Assembly (NCBI GenBank): GCA_919902965.1
Contig: CAKKSJ010000476.1
Location: 1-22,109, forward strand
Direction: 5' to 3'
Source of the DNA: Burkholderiales bacterium
GTDB lineage: Bacteria > Pseudomonadota > Gammaproteobacteria > Burkholderiales > SG8-39
DNA: 22,109 bases
In this document: positions 14,367 to 21,690 of the stretch, piece by piece
Numbering within the stretch: the stretch's first letter is position 1
How the letters are laid out: every line of letters starts with the position of its first letter
The notes under the pieces: model-generated
Told to the model about the DNA's origin: nothing
Seen by the model: the letters and a program-made list of their open reading frames with translations, nothing else
The model's database searches: none
Position numbers and translations under genes: made by a program

Positions 14367-14558
14367 TTACGACTCTACATAGAGCGCAAATAGCACCAGC
14401 AGAAAAGCGACGGCCTGAAAGATAACGCGCCATTCCATCCAGTGCGCGCTGTCAAGATGCCCTATTTCATGGTCGGTGGCCATGGAAGAGATCCCCGATA
14501 CCAGCGCGACGACAGTCGCGAGCATGGCCGCCAAAACCACCACGGTAAAGAAGCTCAT
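14367..14558 (-). CDS. HIG1-type twin-transmembrane small protein
   Basis: This 63-residue inner-membrane protein has two helices (about 3-23 and 46-61) joined by a short hydrophilic loop. The pattern MSFFTVVVLAAMLATVVAL, then WRVIFQAVAFLL, matches small bacterial HIG1_N-type twin-transmembrane proteins, many of which are linked to respiratory cytochrome oxidase. The usual Gly-rich, Asn- and Lys-containing loop is replaced here by an acidic/His segment (ATDHEIGHLDSAHWMEW). The start is supported by AAGGAG seven bases upstream. It stands 206 bp upstream of the ABC operon and is probably transcribed separately. Confidence 0.78.
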   Translation of the reverse strand: MSFFTVVVLAAMLATVVALVSGISSMATDHEIGHLDSAHWMEWRVIFQAVAFLLVLFALYVES

Positions 14559-14611
14559 CCTCTACTCCTTTTCGGTGATTGCAGAACCCGATCACGCGCC
14601 TTTGCGATTAA

Positions 14612-14640
14612 ATTATAGATTCCAGTCAAAAAATATCAGG
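14612..14640 (-). promoter_or_regulatory. Candidate promoter of the HIG1-type gene
   Basis: A perfect TATAAT -10 box lies on the minus strand at 14612-14617, about 55 bp upstream of the ATG. The best-placed -35 (CCTGAT, 14635-14640, 17-bp spacer) is poor. The call rests on the -10 box and the AT-rich surroundings. Confidence 0.35.
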
Positions 14641-14937
14641 AAAAAGAAGCCCGGGGCAAACGGTGCAGGACAGCCGCCCTTCTACAGCCCCAGCATTTAC
14701 GCTTTACTCGGAAGACATGCAGCACGGGCAGCTGCAGCAAAGCCTGCGGGTGGTCAACCCGTTTTCCTAAGCTGAGCACAAAACCAGGCAGCTTCGCTGC
14801 ATCCAAAGGCCGGTCGTCGCGCCACACATCGCTTCGTCAAACGAAGCAGGCACATGGCTAATTTTATTAAAGTGTCTTGGCAGGAGATGCCGGGCCTAAT
14901 ACTGTCTGCGCCGTACTTTTCACCCTAAGCGCAAGCG

Positions 14938-14972
14938 GCAGCAGGAAATGTTTAAGCAGCAGGAAATGTTTA
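14938..14972. repeat. Tandem duplication of 17 bp (18-bp period)
   Basis: GCAGCAGGAAATGTTTA occurs twice, at 14938-14954 and 14956-14972, separated by one base. It lies in a non-coding stretch and is followed by AT-rich DNA (CTATATTT). Adjacent direct copies like this may be multiple binding sites at an insertion-sequence end or a simple slippage duplication. Confidence 0.7.
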
Positions 14973-15070
14973 CTATATTTGAGCTAAGACAACACTGCTT
15001 GGACGGCAATGCGGAAACTACCAGCTAGAGGCGATGTCAAAGGATCTGATGCGAGTATGCGAGGTGCTGT

Positions 15071-15298
15071 ATGGCGAATTGCATAAGCGTTACCAGTAAG
15101 TCCGGCGATCTGTTTGGCGACGCGCCGATCCCGCGGCGGGACGCGGCGACCAAGCAGAACTCTGCACCCGGGATCAAGACCGCGCGCGTGCTTTGCCGTC
15201 AACTGCGACACAAACAGCCGCGCCCGGAAAAACAGCGCATCGCGCATTTGATCTGCCTGAGCCTGCTGTCGATGCTGCGGCACGGTTCGCAGCGCTAG
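15071..15298 (+). CDS. Doubtful small ORF, 75 residues
   Basis: This open frame begins MANCISVTSKSGDLFGDAP and ends LSLLSMLRHGSQR. An AGGTG ribosome-like site lies six bases upstream of the ATG. The C-terminal half is basic with a short hydrophobic stretch (IAHLICLSLLSML). An antisense open frame of 99 codons covers the same DNA, so coding potential is ambiguous. I recognise no family. Confidence 0.3.
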   Translation: MANCISVTSKSGDLFGDAPIPRRDAATKQNSAPGIKTARVLCRQLRHKQPRPEKQRIAHLICLSLLSMLRHGSQR

Positions 15299-15338
15299 CG
15301 CGCCGCGCGACGGCGACAGGCCCCGGACGAGGCGGCGC

Positions 15339-15788
15339 TTAGTTCACCCGAACCCAGGTCTGGGTGCGGCCAATAAACAGAATAGAACCGCGCATTTCCA
15401 GCTTCTTCCCGCCCTCGATGACAGTCAGCTTGGCGTTGTAGGTCTTGCCGTTCTTGGGATCGAGTATCCGGCCGCCGCCATAGGCGTTGTCGCCTTCCTT
15501 CTTCAAACCGGTCAGGATGGTCATGCCGATTACCGGCTTGCCCTTGCGCGGATCGTCGTCGGCGCATTCGTCGCATTTCGAGTCCTGCCTGGTCGGATCC
15601 ATGATCTTCTCTACCGTGCCGGAAATAACGCCGTCCTTTTCCGTGATGCGGACCAGGGATTTGGGTTTATTGGTCTCATCATCGATGGTGTTCCAGCTGC
15701 CGACTGGCGACATCGAATCGGCAAACGCAGTCGTCGATACAGCTGCAATAAACAGCGCGACGCACAAGCGAATTTGCAGTGCTGGCAT
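15339..15788 (-). CDS. Secreted DUF2147-family protein
   Basis: This 149-residue protein has a Sec signal peptide (cut around residue 23, after AFA). The mature part matches DUF2147 (PF09917): MSPVGSWNTIDDETNKPKS near the start, a CDEC-type Cys pair (Cys72, Cys75) in QDSKCDECADDDPRKGKP, the conserved PVIGM block, and a GGRILDPKNGKTY segment, ending in TQTWVRVN. Family members are small periplasmic or exported beta-rich proteins of unknown biochemical role. GGGAG precedes the ATG. The gene is divergent from the MBL-fold gene at 16029. Confidence 0.9.
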   Translation of the reverse strand: MPALQIRLCVALFIAAVSTTAFADSMSPVGSWNTIDDETNKPKSLVRITEKDGVISGTVEKIMDPTRQDSKCDECADDDPRKGKPVIGMTILTGLKKEGDNAYGGGRILDPKNGKTYNAKLTVIEGGKKLEMRGSILFIGRTQTWVRVN

Positions 15789-15844
15789 GGCGAGTCTCCC
15801 TATGCGGATGGAGTTATCGTGGCAAGGCGATTCCGGACTGGTCG

Positions 15845-15873
15845 ATTATAGGACGATCATGCCCTGGCCCAGA
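15845..15873 (-). promoter_or_regulatory. Candidate promoter of the DUF2147 gene
   Basis: A perfect TATAAT -10 box (15845-15850, minus strand) lies about 57 bp upstream of the ATG. The 17-bp-spaced -35 position reads TCTGGG (15868-15873), a weak match, so activator dependence or a wrong call are both possible. Confidence 0.35.
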
Positions 15874-16028
15874 GCGCAGCCGGGAACCGAGCAGGTTTCG
15901 CAAAATCTGCGCTTTCTCGCGCTATTGGGCATAATGGACGCGCGCCGGTCGCGAGGGTAGGAGCATCACCGCGCGCCGGCCTTCGCGCCTGACGCTTATC
16001 CCTTTCGCGTTTTCCGGAGCAAGCGAGC

Positions 16029-17162
16029 ATGAACGATTACCTGGGCAGTTCCGAGCGCCGCGGATTGATGGCCGCGATGGGCCCCGGCGGCCTCGGCCTT
16101 GCCGGCGGCGTGTTTTCGAACCTGCGCGTCGCGCAGGCGCAGGCGCTCACCGGCACGCCGCCCGAGGTCGAGCGTCTTTCCGTGCAAGTGGTGACCGACT
16201 CCTATCACCACCTGTTCCTGCCCTCCGGAGCGTTCGGCGAGGTGGCGGTGCAACACTGGGCGCGCCCGGCCACGTCCGCGCCGCCGCGCACCTTGCAGAA
16301 TGAATGGGGTCTCGCGCTCCACCTGCAGTCGGCGCGCGGCGCCGAGACGCGGCAGGTGCTCGTCGATTTCGGCTTCACCGGCGATACCCTCAACAATAAC
16401 CTCGAACTGCTCGGAATCGATGCGGCGAAACTCGACGCCATGCTGCTTTCGCACGGCCATTACGATCACTTCGGCGGCATGGTGGGTTTCCTCGCCGCAC
16501 ACAGGGAGAAAATCAGGCCAGGACTGCCGTTCTATCTGGGCGGCGAGGAGTGCTTCTGCAGCCGCGAGACCGGCCCGGCCGATGCGCCGTCCAACTTCGG
16601 CACGCTGGACCGCAGGGCGATTGCCGAGGCCGGACTGCAAGTCCTGTTCGCCGAGCGGCCGTCGCTGCTCGCGGACCACGGTTTCACCACCGGCTACATT
16701 CCGCTCGCCTCGTTCGAGAAGCCCGCGCAACCCTCGCGCATGAAGGTCGGTCTTGCCCCGGACGGTGCCGGTTGCGCGCCCGCGGGCCTGCCCGCCGGGA
16801 AACGCGAACTGAGCCTGGTGACGGACGATTTTCAGCACGAACATGCCGCCTGCTACAACGTAAAGGGCAAGGGGCTGGTGGTCATGACCTCCTGCGGGCA
16901 TCGCGGTATCGTCAATTCCGTGCACGGCGCAATCAAGGTATCGGGCATCAGCAAAGTGCATGCGATCCTCGGCGGTTTCCACCTGATGCCGATGTCACAG
17001 GAATATGTGCACAGCACCGTTGCCGCGCTCAAGGAATTCGATCCCGACTACCTGATACCGATGCATTGCACCGGCACGCCGTTCTACGAGGCAGCGAAAC
17101 AGGAACTGCCCGGGCGCGTGCTGCTCAGTTCCACCGGAAGCCGGTATACCTTCGGCGCATAA
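16029..17162 (+). CDS. MBL-fold metallo-hydrolase of the dihydropterin-synthase-like group, possibly Tat-exported
   Basis: This 377-residue protein has the zinc motif HGHYDH at 142-147, with further candidate ligands His291 (TSCGHRG), His318 (GGFHL) and the His in IPMHCTG. The order FTGDTLNNNLELLGID, HGHYDHFGG, TSCGHRGIVN, GGFHL matches the 7,8-dihydropterin-6-methyl-4-aminobenzene-phosphate-synthase-like MBL group; true substrates in bacteria are mostly unknown. The N-terminus has Arg10-Arg11 followed by a Gly/Ala/Leu-rich stretch ending AQAQA, which resembles a Tat signal. The ribosome site is weak (CGGAG 11 bases upstream), and an internal Met at residue 14 would remove the twin Arg, so export is uncertain. 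Confidence 0.88.
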   Translation: MNDYLGSSERRGLMAAMGPGGLGLAGGVFSNLRVAQAQALTGTPPEVERLSVQVVTDSYHHLFLPSGAFGEVAVQHWARPATSAPPRTLQNEWGLALHLQSARGAETRQVLVDFGFTGDTLNNNLELLGIDAAKLDAMLLSHGHYDHFGGMVGFLAAHREKIRPGLPFYLGGEECFCSRETGPADAPSNFGTLDRRAIAEAGLQVLFAERPSLLADHGFTTGYIPLASFEKPAQPSRMKVGLAPDGAGCAPAGLPAGKRELSLVTDDFQHEHAACYNVKGKGLVVMTSCGHRGIVNSVHGAIKVSGISKVHAILGGFHLMPMSQEYVHSTVAALKEFDPDYLIPMHCTGTPFYEAAKQELPGRVLLSSTGSRYTFGA

Positions 17163-17344
17163 GGCGCCGGTCGACGACCGCCTGGTCGACGCGGTCACAC
17201 CCGCGTCGTCGGGCGCGAGCGTCAAGCCCGCGCACCGCGCCCGGACGCCCCGCGCGTTTAACAGCGCTTGCAGCGGCAAGCGGATTCCTGGCTCAGCGGC
17301 CGTTCTTCGTCCCCCCGGCCGTTTCTTACAAGGAGCAATACCCC

Positions 17345-17653
17345 ATGATCCACGTCGTCGCGGTCATCACCGCCAAACCCGGCATGCGCGCGTCCATCCT
17401 GCAGGCGTTCATCGCCAACGTCCCCGCGGTCAAAGCCGAACAGGGCTGCATCGAGTACGGCGCTGCCGTCGATTTCGAGGATGGCCCCAAGTTTCAAACG
17501 AAGTACGGCCCCGACACTTTGCTGGTGATCGAGAAATGGGAAAGCATGGACGCTTTGAAGGCGCATGCGGCCGCGCCGCATATGGCGGCGTATGCGGCGG
17601 CGACCAAGGACATGATTGCGAGCCGGCTGATTCACATACTCTCGCCGGTCTGA
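17345..17653 (+). CDS. Antibiotic biosynthesis monooxygenase (ABM)/YgiN-like small protein
   Basis: This 102-residue protein has the dimeric ferredoxin-like ABM fold (PF03992). Typical features are the opening VVAVITAKPGMRASILQAF, the GCIEYGAA segment, LLVIEKWESMDALKAHAAAPHM in the middle, and a final helix. Family members include quinol monooxygenases such as YgiN and cofactor-free oxygenases. AAGGAG lies nine bases before the ATG. The frame is open further upstream, but the ribosome site and the domain boundary fix the start at 17345. It lies 182 bp downstream of the MBL gene on the same strand; the gap contains a repeated GGTCGACG that may form a weak hairpin. Confidence 0.88.
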   Translation: MIHVVAVITAKPGMRASILQAFIANVPAVKAEQGCIEYGAAVDFEDGPKFQTKYGPDTLLVIEKWESMDALKAHAAAPHMAAYAAATKDMIASRLIHILSPV

Positions 17654-17685
17654 GCGGGCGCAGTATCCAGCACCCCTGGCGTCGT

Positions 17686-18825
17686 CTAAGCCGGCTGGGC
17701 CTCGCCTAGCGCCACGGGCAGGTAATCGACCAGGGAGGGCAGGTCCGGCGCGACGTGCATTACGCGCTTGCCCAGGTCCATCACCACCGAGGCGACGGTT
17801 TCGACGCAGATCTCGGGCGCGAGCGCGGGGTCCGGCTTGCGGCAAATCGACAGGTAGCCGTCGGCTTCGTCGCGCAGCATGCTTTGCAGATCGGCGACCG
17901 AGAATTTTCCCTGGTGTGCGCCGGTGAGCGCGCTAATGCGCGCAAGGCGCGGCACGGTAGACAGGCTGGGCGCGAGCGAAGCCTGGTGCTGCGCCGCGGC
18001 CGGAGCGAGGAAATGGTTGGTGTGGCACAGCGCTGCGTCTGCGCCGCGAATGAACTCGAGGCCGCGCGGCGAGAATTCCAGCGCTGCAGTGTCGCCGGAA
18101 GCATCGGCGCAAAGTACGTTGGAAGAGGCGCCAAAGGAAAGTTTAGCGGTGTATGCAATGGCGTCGGCGACCTTGTCGCAGGCCAGCAGCGCGCGCAGCA
18201 GCACGTGCACCGGCACGCCCGCACGCACGCCGTCGTCGGAAGAGCGCAGGATATTGAGGCAGACGCCGAAGCCGCTGCTGTTTAGGCCGATCTTGGCCAG
18301 CATGCCGGCTTCGGTCAGCGAGAGCCAGGATGCGCCGCTGGCTTCGCGCCCGCGCAGCAGCACCAGCGTGGCGCGCTGCGCGCCGAGCCAGTCCCAGTTC
18401 TGCGCCAGCAAGGTGGTGCCGGTCGTAGTCTGCGCCGGCTTCACCGCGACGGCGGTGCATTCGCCCCAGTCCGGCATGCCCGCTTTCGCGTTGGCCGCAG
18501 CGATTTTTCCCAGTTCCGGATGCGGCTCGCCCGGATAGCCAGGCGGCAGGATTTCGGTGCGCGCGTTGAGCGCGAGGATTTCGTCGATGTGCTGGCCGGC
18601 GCCCGAAGCGATGCCTTCGATCTCGGCCAGCAGCGCGGGATTCAGGTCGCCGATCAGCTCACGATAGCCCGCGCCGAGGCGCTGCGCACCCTGCCAGCTG
18701 ATGCCGCAGTAGGCGAACAGACGCGCGTAGGTGGCGATCGAGCGCGTGATGCGCTTCTGCGCCTGCATTCCGTGCTGTTGCCCGCGCTCGCGCGCGGAGC
18801 CGGAAATTTCAATCAGCGGAAACAT
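17686..18825 (-). CDS. C45-family autoproteolytic acyltransferase/hydrolase
   Basis: This 379-residue protein resembles the peptidase C45/acyl-CoA:6-aminopenicillanic-acid acyltransferase group, Ntn hydrolases activated by self-cleavage before a Cys. The likely nucleophile is Cys123 in WGECTAVAV, followed by LAQNWDW with the expected Asn/Asp and later GLNSSGFGVCLNIL and LCHTNHF blocks. The N-terminal SGSARERGQQHG motif is also typical. I chose ATG 18825 over the in-frame ATG at 18903 because AGGGG lies eight bases upstream and family members begin here. A TATTAT -10-like box lies at 18856-18861. The substrate is unknown; many homologues are amide hydrolases rather than penicillin enzymes. It converges on the ABM gene. 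Confidence 0.88.
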   Translation of the reverse strand: MFPLIEISGSARERGQQHGMQAQKRITRSIATYARLFAYCGISWQGAQRLGAGYRELIGDLNPALLAEIEGIASGAGQHIDEILALNARTEILPPGYPGEPHPELGKIAAANAKAGMPDWGECTAVAVKPAQTTTGTTLLAQNWDWLGAQRATLVLLRGREASGASWLSLTEAGMLAKIGLNSSGFGVCLNILRSSDDGVRAGVPVHVLLRALLACDKVADAIAYTAKLSFGASSNVLCADASGDTAALEFSPRGLEFIRGADAALCHTNHFLAPAAAQHQASLAPSLSTVPRLARISALTGAHQGKFSVADLQSMLRDEADGYLSICRKPDPALAPEICVETVASVVMDLGKRVMHVAPDLPSLVDYLPVALGEAQPA

Positions 18826-18878
18826 GCCGCAAGCCCCTGGAAATCCCTGAGCCCAATAATACCCCGTGCCTGAGCTAA

Positions 18879-19031
18879 ACTCATACCCATGCATCCGCAC
18901 CATGGGCGCGCGCCCGCGCGAACCACCTGCTCACGCGCGACAAGGCGCTGCTCAATCTGGCGCAGCGGCTGACGCGCCTGAGCCGCTTCAGCGTGCTGAC
19001 GCTGCAGGATTTCTATCTGCAGCGGCAATAA
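18879..19031 (+). pseudogene. Possible 3' remnant of a gene
   Basis: In this frame 18918-19031 reads as convincing protein sequence (from ANHLLTRDKALLNLAQRL to TLQDFYLQRQ) ending at TAA, with Leu/Arg-rich helical character and GC-rich codon ends. Upstream, the frame is closed by TAA at 18876, and there is no ATG or GTG start between. ATGs at 18889 and 18902 are in the other two frames. It could be the truncated end of a deleted gene, or a frame disrupted by an indel near 18905-18918. The family is not recognised. Confidence 0.3.
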
Positions 19032-19093
19032 TCTTCTTCGCGAGGCCGAAGTTGCCTGCCGTCAGGCCGACAACGTGGCAAAATTGAACCCTT

Positions 19094-20068
19094 ATGTCGG
19101 ATACCAATACTTGGGCTTTTGACGAATCCCTGCAGCCGCGCGAGGACGAGGTCGCGTTCCATCTCGCACTAGCGCTGGACTCGGTTGTGCTGCTGCGCGC
19201 CGAGATTCCGGAGGATGCGTTCACCGGGGGCATACTCGGTACCGAGCGCGTCGGCTACGGTGTGGTGATCCGGGCGGACGGGCTGGTGTTGACTATCGGC
19301 TACCTGATCACCGAGGCTGAATCCATCTGGCTTACCACCAATGCCGGCGTGGTCGTTGCGGGCCACGCGCTTGCTTATGACCAGGCCACCGGATTCGGGC
19401 TGGTGCAGCCGCTGGGCGAGCTGAACGCGCCGCTGCTGGAACGCGGCTCCTCTGCAGCGATTGCCGCCGGCGACGAAGTCTTTGTCATCGGTCACGGCGG
19501 GCGCGGGCACGCGTTGAAGGCGAAGGTGATTGCCAAGCGCGAGTTCGCGGGCTATTGGGAATATATGATCGACGACGCCTTGTTCACCGCACCTGCGCAT
19601 CCGCAATGGGGTGGCGCGGCCCTGCTGGACGCGAACGGGCGGCTCGTCGGGATCGGCTCGCTGCTGTTGCAGGAGGCAGTGGGTGAAGAGTCCGAGCAGG
19701 GCAATATGTTTGTACCCATCGACCTGCTCGAACCGATACTCGATGACTTGCTGGCGCATGGGCGCGCAGCGCGTGCGCCGCGACCCTGGCTGGGCATGTA
19801 CACCCAATACGCGGACGACCGCCTGATCGTGGGGGGGCTGGCTCCGGGCGGTCCGGCCGAGCGCGCCGGGGTGTTGGCGGGTGATCTGGTGCTCGGCGTC
19901 GCGGGCGAGCGCACCACCAGCCTCGCCGATTTCCTGCGCAAAGTCTGGCGACTGGGCAACGCGGGCGTCGAAGTTCCCTTGATGCTGGCGCGCCAGGGCG
20001 ATGTGCTGCGTCTGAGCGTGCATTCGGCCGACCGCAGCGACTTCCTGAAGAAGCCGCGGCTGCATTGA
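19094..20068 (+). CDS. Trypsin-like (S1C/HtrA-type) plus PDZ protein, apparently catalytically dead
   Basis: This 324-residue protein is laid out like DegP/HtrA: a trypsin-like double barrel (about 25-220) and one PDZ domain (about 232-312, with GGLAPGGPAERAGVLAGDLVL). The catalytic positions look lost. The usual TNxHV His site reads LTIGYLITEA (66-75), the TDxALL Asp site reads ATGFGLV (98-104), and the GNSGGP Ser site reads PQWGGAA (170-176). No signal peptide is present, unlike periplasmic DegP, so it is probably cytoplasmic. It may bind peptides or protein C-termini through the PDZ domain as a scaffold. The ribosome site is weak. It converges on the phosphatase gene 20 bp away. Confidence 0.82.
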   Translation: MSDTNTWAFDESLQPREDEVAFHLALALDSVVLLRAEIPEDAFTGGILGTERVGYGVVIRADGLVLTIGYLITEAESIWLTTNAGVVVAGHALAYDQATGFGLVQPLGELNAPLLERGSSAAIAAGDEVFVIGHGGRGHALKAKVIAKREFAGYWEYMIDDALFTAPAHPQWGGAALLDANGRLVGIGSLLLQEAVGEESEQGNMFVPIDLLEPILDDLLAHGRAARAPRPWLGMYTQYADDRLIVGGLAPGGPAERAGVLAGDLVLGVAGERTTSLADFLRKVWRLGNAGVEVPLMLARQGDVLRLSVHSADRSDFLKKPRLH

Positions 20069-20088
20069 TTGCGTCCGGCCTGTCCGTT

Positions 20089-20763
20089 TCAAGAGTAGGT
20101 AATCGCTTGCCGCCGGTCGCTGCGCTCCAGGTGCGGCACGCAATTGAAACTGATCAGCCGCATCGAGCGCGCGCTGAAGAAAATCTCGCAGAATCCCGAA
20201 TTGCGAAACTGCAGATTGAGTTCGATTGCTGTGCGCGCGGGTGCCTGCAGCAGATCGGCAACGCCGCGTCCGATGGCGCCTCCGGAGGTCGCGGCGAGCA
20301 CCTTGGCGTCAGCGGGCAGCTCCGCGCAGGCGATGCGCATGGCCGCGGCAACGCGCTCGCCGAATCCGCGCCAGGTCTCGGGCAATGGCCCCGGCAGTTT
20401 GTCTTCCGACCAGGCCTCCAGCGCCGCCTTGATGGTGCGGTAGACCGCGCGCACGTCGCCCTTGGCGCGCGCATTCGCCCATTCGTCGCCGAGATAGGCT
20501 TTGTAGAGCGCTTCGCCCGAATATTCGTTCCAGCCGGCATGTTCCGCAGCCGTCAGCCCCGAGCGCATGGCGTCAAGGATGGCGCGCGCAGTGTGGCGCT
20601 GGCGCTCCAGCGTGCCGCACACCGCACGTGAAAATACGATGCCGCGTTCGGCGAAGTATTCGCCCAGCCAGACGGATTGCCGCCGGCCAAGCTCACTCAG
20701 TTGGTCGTAATTCTCGGCAGCGAAAGAGGCCTGGCCGTGGCGGACCAGATAAAGGATGGCCAT
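20089..20763 (-). CDS. Histidine phosphatase superfamily (phosphoglycerate-mutase-like) protein
   Basis: This 224-residue cytoplasmic protein has the RHG motif at 8-10 (YLVRHGQASF), with His9 as the phospho-acceptor, then LSELGRRQS, the TLERQRHTA segment, and WNEYSGE with the conserved Glu. The second catalytic-site motif, usually THGG or SHGG, reads ATSGGAIGR here, so the expected His is Ser160; some uncharacterised branches of the superfamily share this. I chose ATG 20763 (MAILYLVRHG) over 20799 because homologues start just before the first strand; no strong ribosome site supports either. It is divergent from the OmpA-like gene. Confidence 0.85.
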   Translation of the reverse strand: MAILYLVRHGQASFAAENYDQLSELGRRQSVWLGEYFAERGIVFSRAVCGTLERQRHTARAILDAMRSGLTAAEHAGWNEYSGEALYKAYLGDEWANARAKGDVRAVYRTIKAALEAWSEDKLPGPLPETWRGFGERVAAAMRIACAELPADAKVLAATSGGAIGRGVADLLQAPARTAIELNLQFRNSGFCEIFFSARSMRLISFNCVPHLERSDRRQAITYS

Positions 20764-20832
20764 GCAGGGCGCAGGATACGCGAATTCGGCGCGGCGCACT
20801 TGGTCAGGGGCCGTTGCTCCGCCCGCTGTTGT

Positions 20833-20860
20833 TTGCCCCGGTCCGTGGTTTTGTTATAGT
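20833..20860 (+). promoter_or_regulatory. Candidate sigma-70 promoter of the OmpA-like gene
   Basis: TTGCCC (20833-20838) and TATAGT (20855-20860) are separated by 16 bp, giving a leader of roughly 60 bases before the ATG at 20928. The boxes are close to consensus, consistent with strong expression of a major envelope protein. Confidence 0.5.
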
Positions 20861-20927
20861 ATCGTGCGCAAAGCTCAAAGGAACAGTGGCTGTTGCTTGG
20901 TCACCCGACAAACGGAGAGGGAGAAAA

Positions 20928-21617
20928 ATGAAAACACTTAAATTTCTAGGTACCTCAATATTGGCATTGTCCGCCACGCTGAGCGCCCCGGCCATGGCGC
21001 AAAGCAGCGAAGGCTATGTGCAGGGCTCAAGCGGAGTTGTAAAGAATCCTTTCGGTCTGTGCTGGCGCACCGGCTATTGGACGCCGGCGATGGCGACCAT
21101 GGAGTGCGATCCGGACTTGGTGCCGAAGAAGGCCGCGCCCCCGGCCCGGGTTGCGCCACCGCCTGCCCCGCGCGCTGCTCCGGCACCTGCGCGCAAGCCT
21201 GCACCGGTCCCGGCGGCCGCCAAGCCGAAGCGCTGCGATGCCACCGTGACCTTCGGCACGGACGAAACCTTCGAATTCAACAAGTCGGTGTTGAAAAAGT
21301 CCGCCATGGCCAGGCTGGACAAGGACGTCGTGGCCAAGCTGTCGCTATGCGCCAAAGTCGACCTGATCCTGGTTTCCGGTTATACCGACCGGCTGGGCTC
21401 GCCGCAATACAACCAGAAGCTGTCTGAGAAGCGCGCCGCTGCGGTAAGGGCTTATCTGGTGAAGAAAGGCGTCGACGCGTCCAAGATCGATACCATGGGC
21501 ATGGGCAAGACGCTGCAGATCAAAGCCTGCCCGGACGGCAAGGACCGCAAGGCGCTGATCTCTTGCCTCGCGCCGAATCGCCGCGCAGTGGTGGAAATCA
21601 AGGGGCTGGCGAAATAA
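20928..21617 (+). CDS. OmpA-family outer-membrane/peptidoglycan-associated protein
   Basis: This 229-residue protein has a signal peptide (1-24, cut after AMA), a short N-terminal region with Cys45 and Cys60 (CWRTGYW and ECDPDL), an Ala/Pro/Lys-rich linker (about 67-101) and a C-terminal OmpA domain (about 103-228) that should bind peptidoglycan. The OmpA signature is clear: VSGYTDRLGSPQYNQKLSEK, then RAAAVRAYLVKKGV. It lacks the eight-stranded barrel of enteric OmpA, so it is the short betaproteobacterial type. The start at 20928 has GGGAG six bases upstream; the frame is open to 20628 but begins properly at MKTLKF. A strong terminator follows. Confidence 0.93.
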   Translation: MKTLKFLGTSILALSATLSAPAMAQSSEGYVQGSSGVVKNPFGLCWRTGYWTPAMATMECDPDLVPKKAAPPARVAPPPAPRAAPAPARKPAPVPAAAKPKRCDATVTFGTDETFEFNKSVLKKSAMARLDKDVVAKLSLCAKVDLILVSGYTDRLGSPQYNQKLSEKRAAAVRAYLVKKGVDASKIDTMGMGKTLQIKACPDGKDRKALISCLAPNRRAVVEIKGLAK

Positions 21618-21633
21618 GCAGGCTGTCCCACTG

Positions 21634-21666
21634 AAAAAAGCCCCGCCTGTTGCGCGGGGCTTTTTT
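21634..21666 (+). terminator. Rho-independent terminator
   Basis: The stem GCCCCGC (21640-21646) pairs with GCGGGGC (21654-21660) around a seven-base loop, flanked by six A and six T. It lies 16 bp after the OmpA-like stop, and its symmetry would also terminate the converging Crp/Fnr gene. Confidence 0.93.
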
Positions 21667-21690
21667 ATGACACCTCGCCGCGGCAGCCAA

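Larger units (their letters stand above)
14559..15070. other. Non-coding stretch without a convincing gene
   Basis: Short open frames on both strands here have no ribosome sites and unconvincing composition. Visible structure is limited to the HIG1-gene promoter, a hairpin GCTTCG-TCAAA-CGAAGC (14831-14847) without a T-run, and the short tandem duplication at 14938-14972. The compositional change (AT-rich patches such as 14862-14872 and 14973-14980) and the repeat hint at an old insertion site, but no transposase remnant is legible. Confidence 0.5.

Noticed and set aside
13192..14382. Plus-strand 396-codon open frame
   Set aside because: It is antisense to the binding-protein and permease genes, has no recognisable domain, and shows shadow-type composition.
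14831..14847. Hairpin GCTTCG-TCAAA-CGAAGC as a terminator
   Set aside because: No T-run follows on either strand and no well-supported gene ends nearby.
14984..15283. Minus-strand 99-codon open frame
   Set aside because: It is antisense to the weak plus-strand small ORF, has no ribosome site, and its composition (MPQHRQQAQADQ start) looks like a shadow. Neither strand is strongly supported.
15996..16982. Minus-strand 328-codon open frame
   Set aside because: It overlaps the MBL-fold gene almost fully on the opposite strand; the plus-strand frame has the zinc motif and full domain.
19169..20143. Minus-strand 324-codon open frame
   Set aside because: It is antisense to the trypsin-like/PDZ gene, with a His/Gln/Arg-rich shadow composition and no motif.
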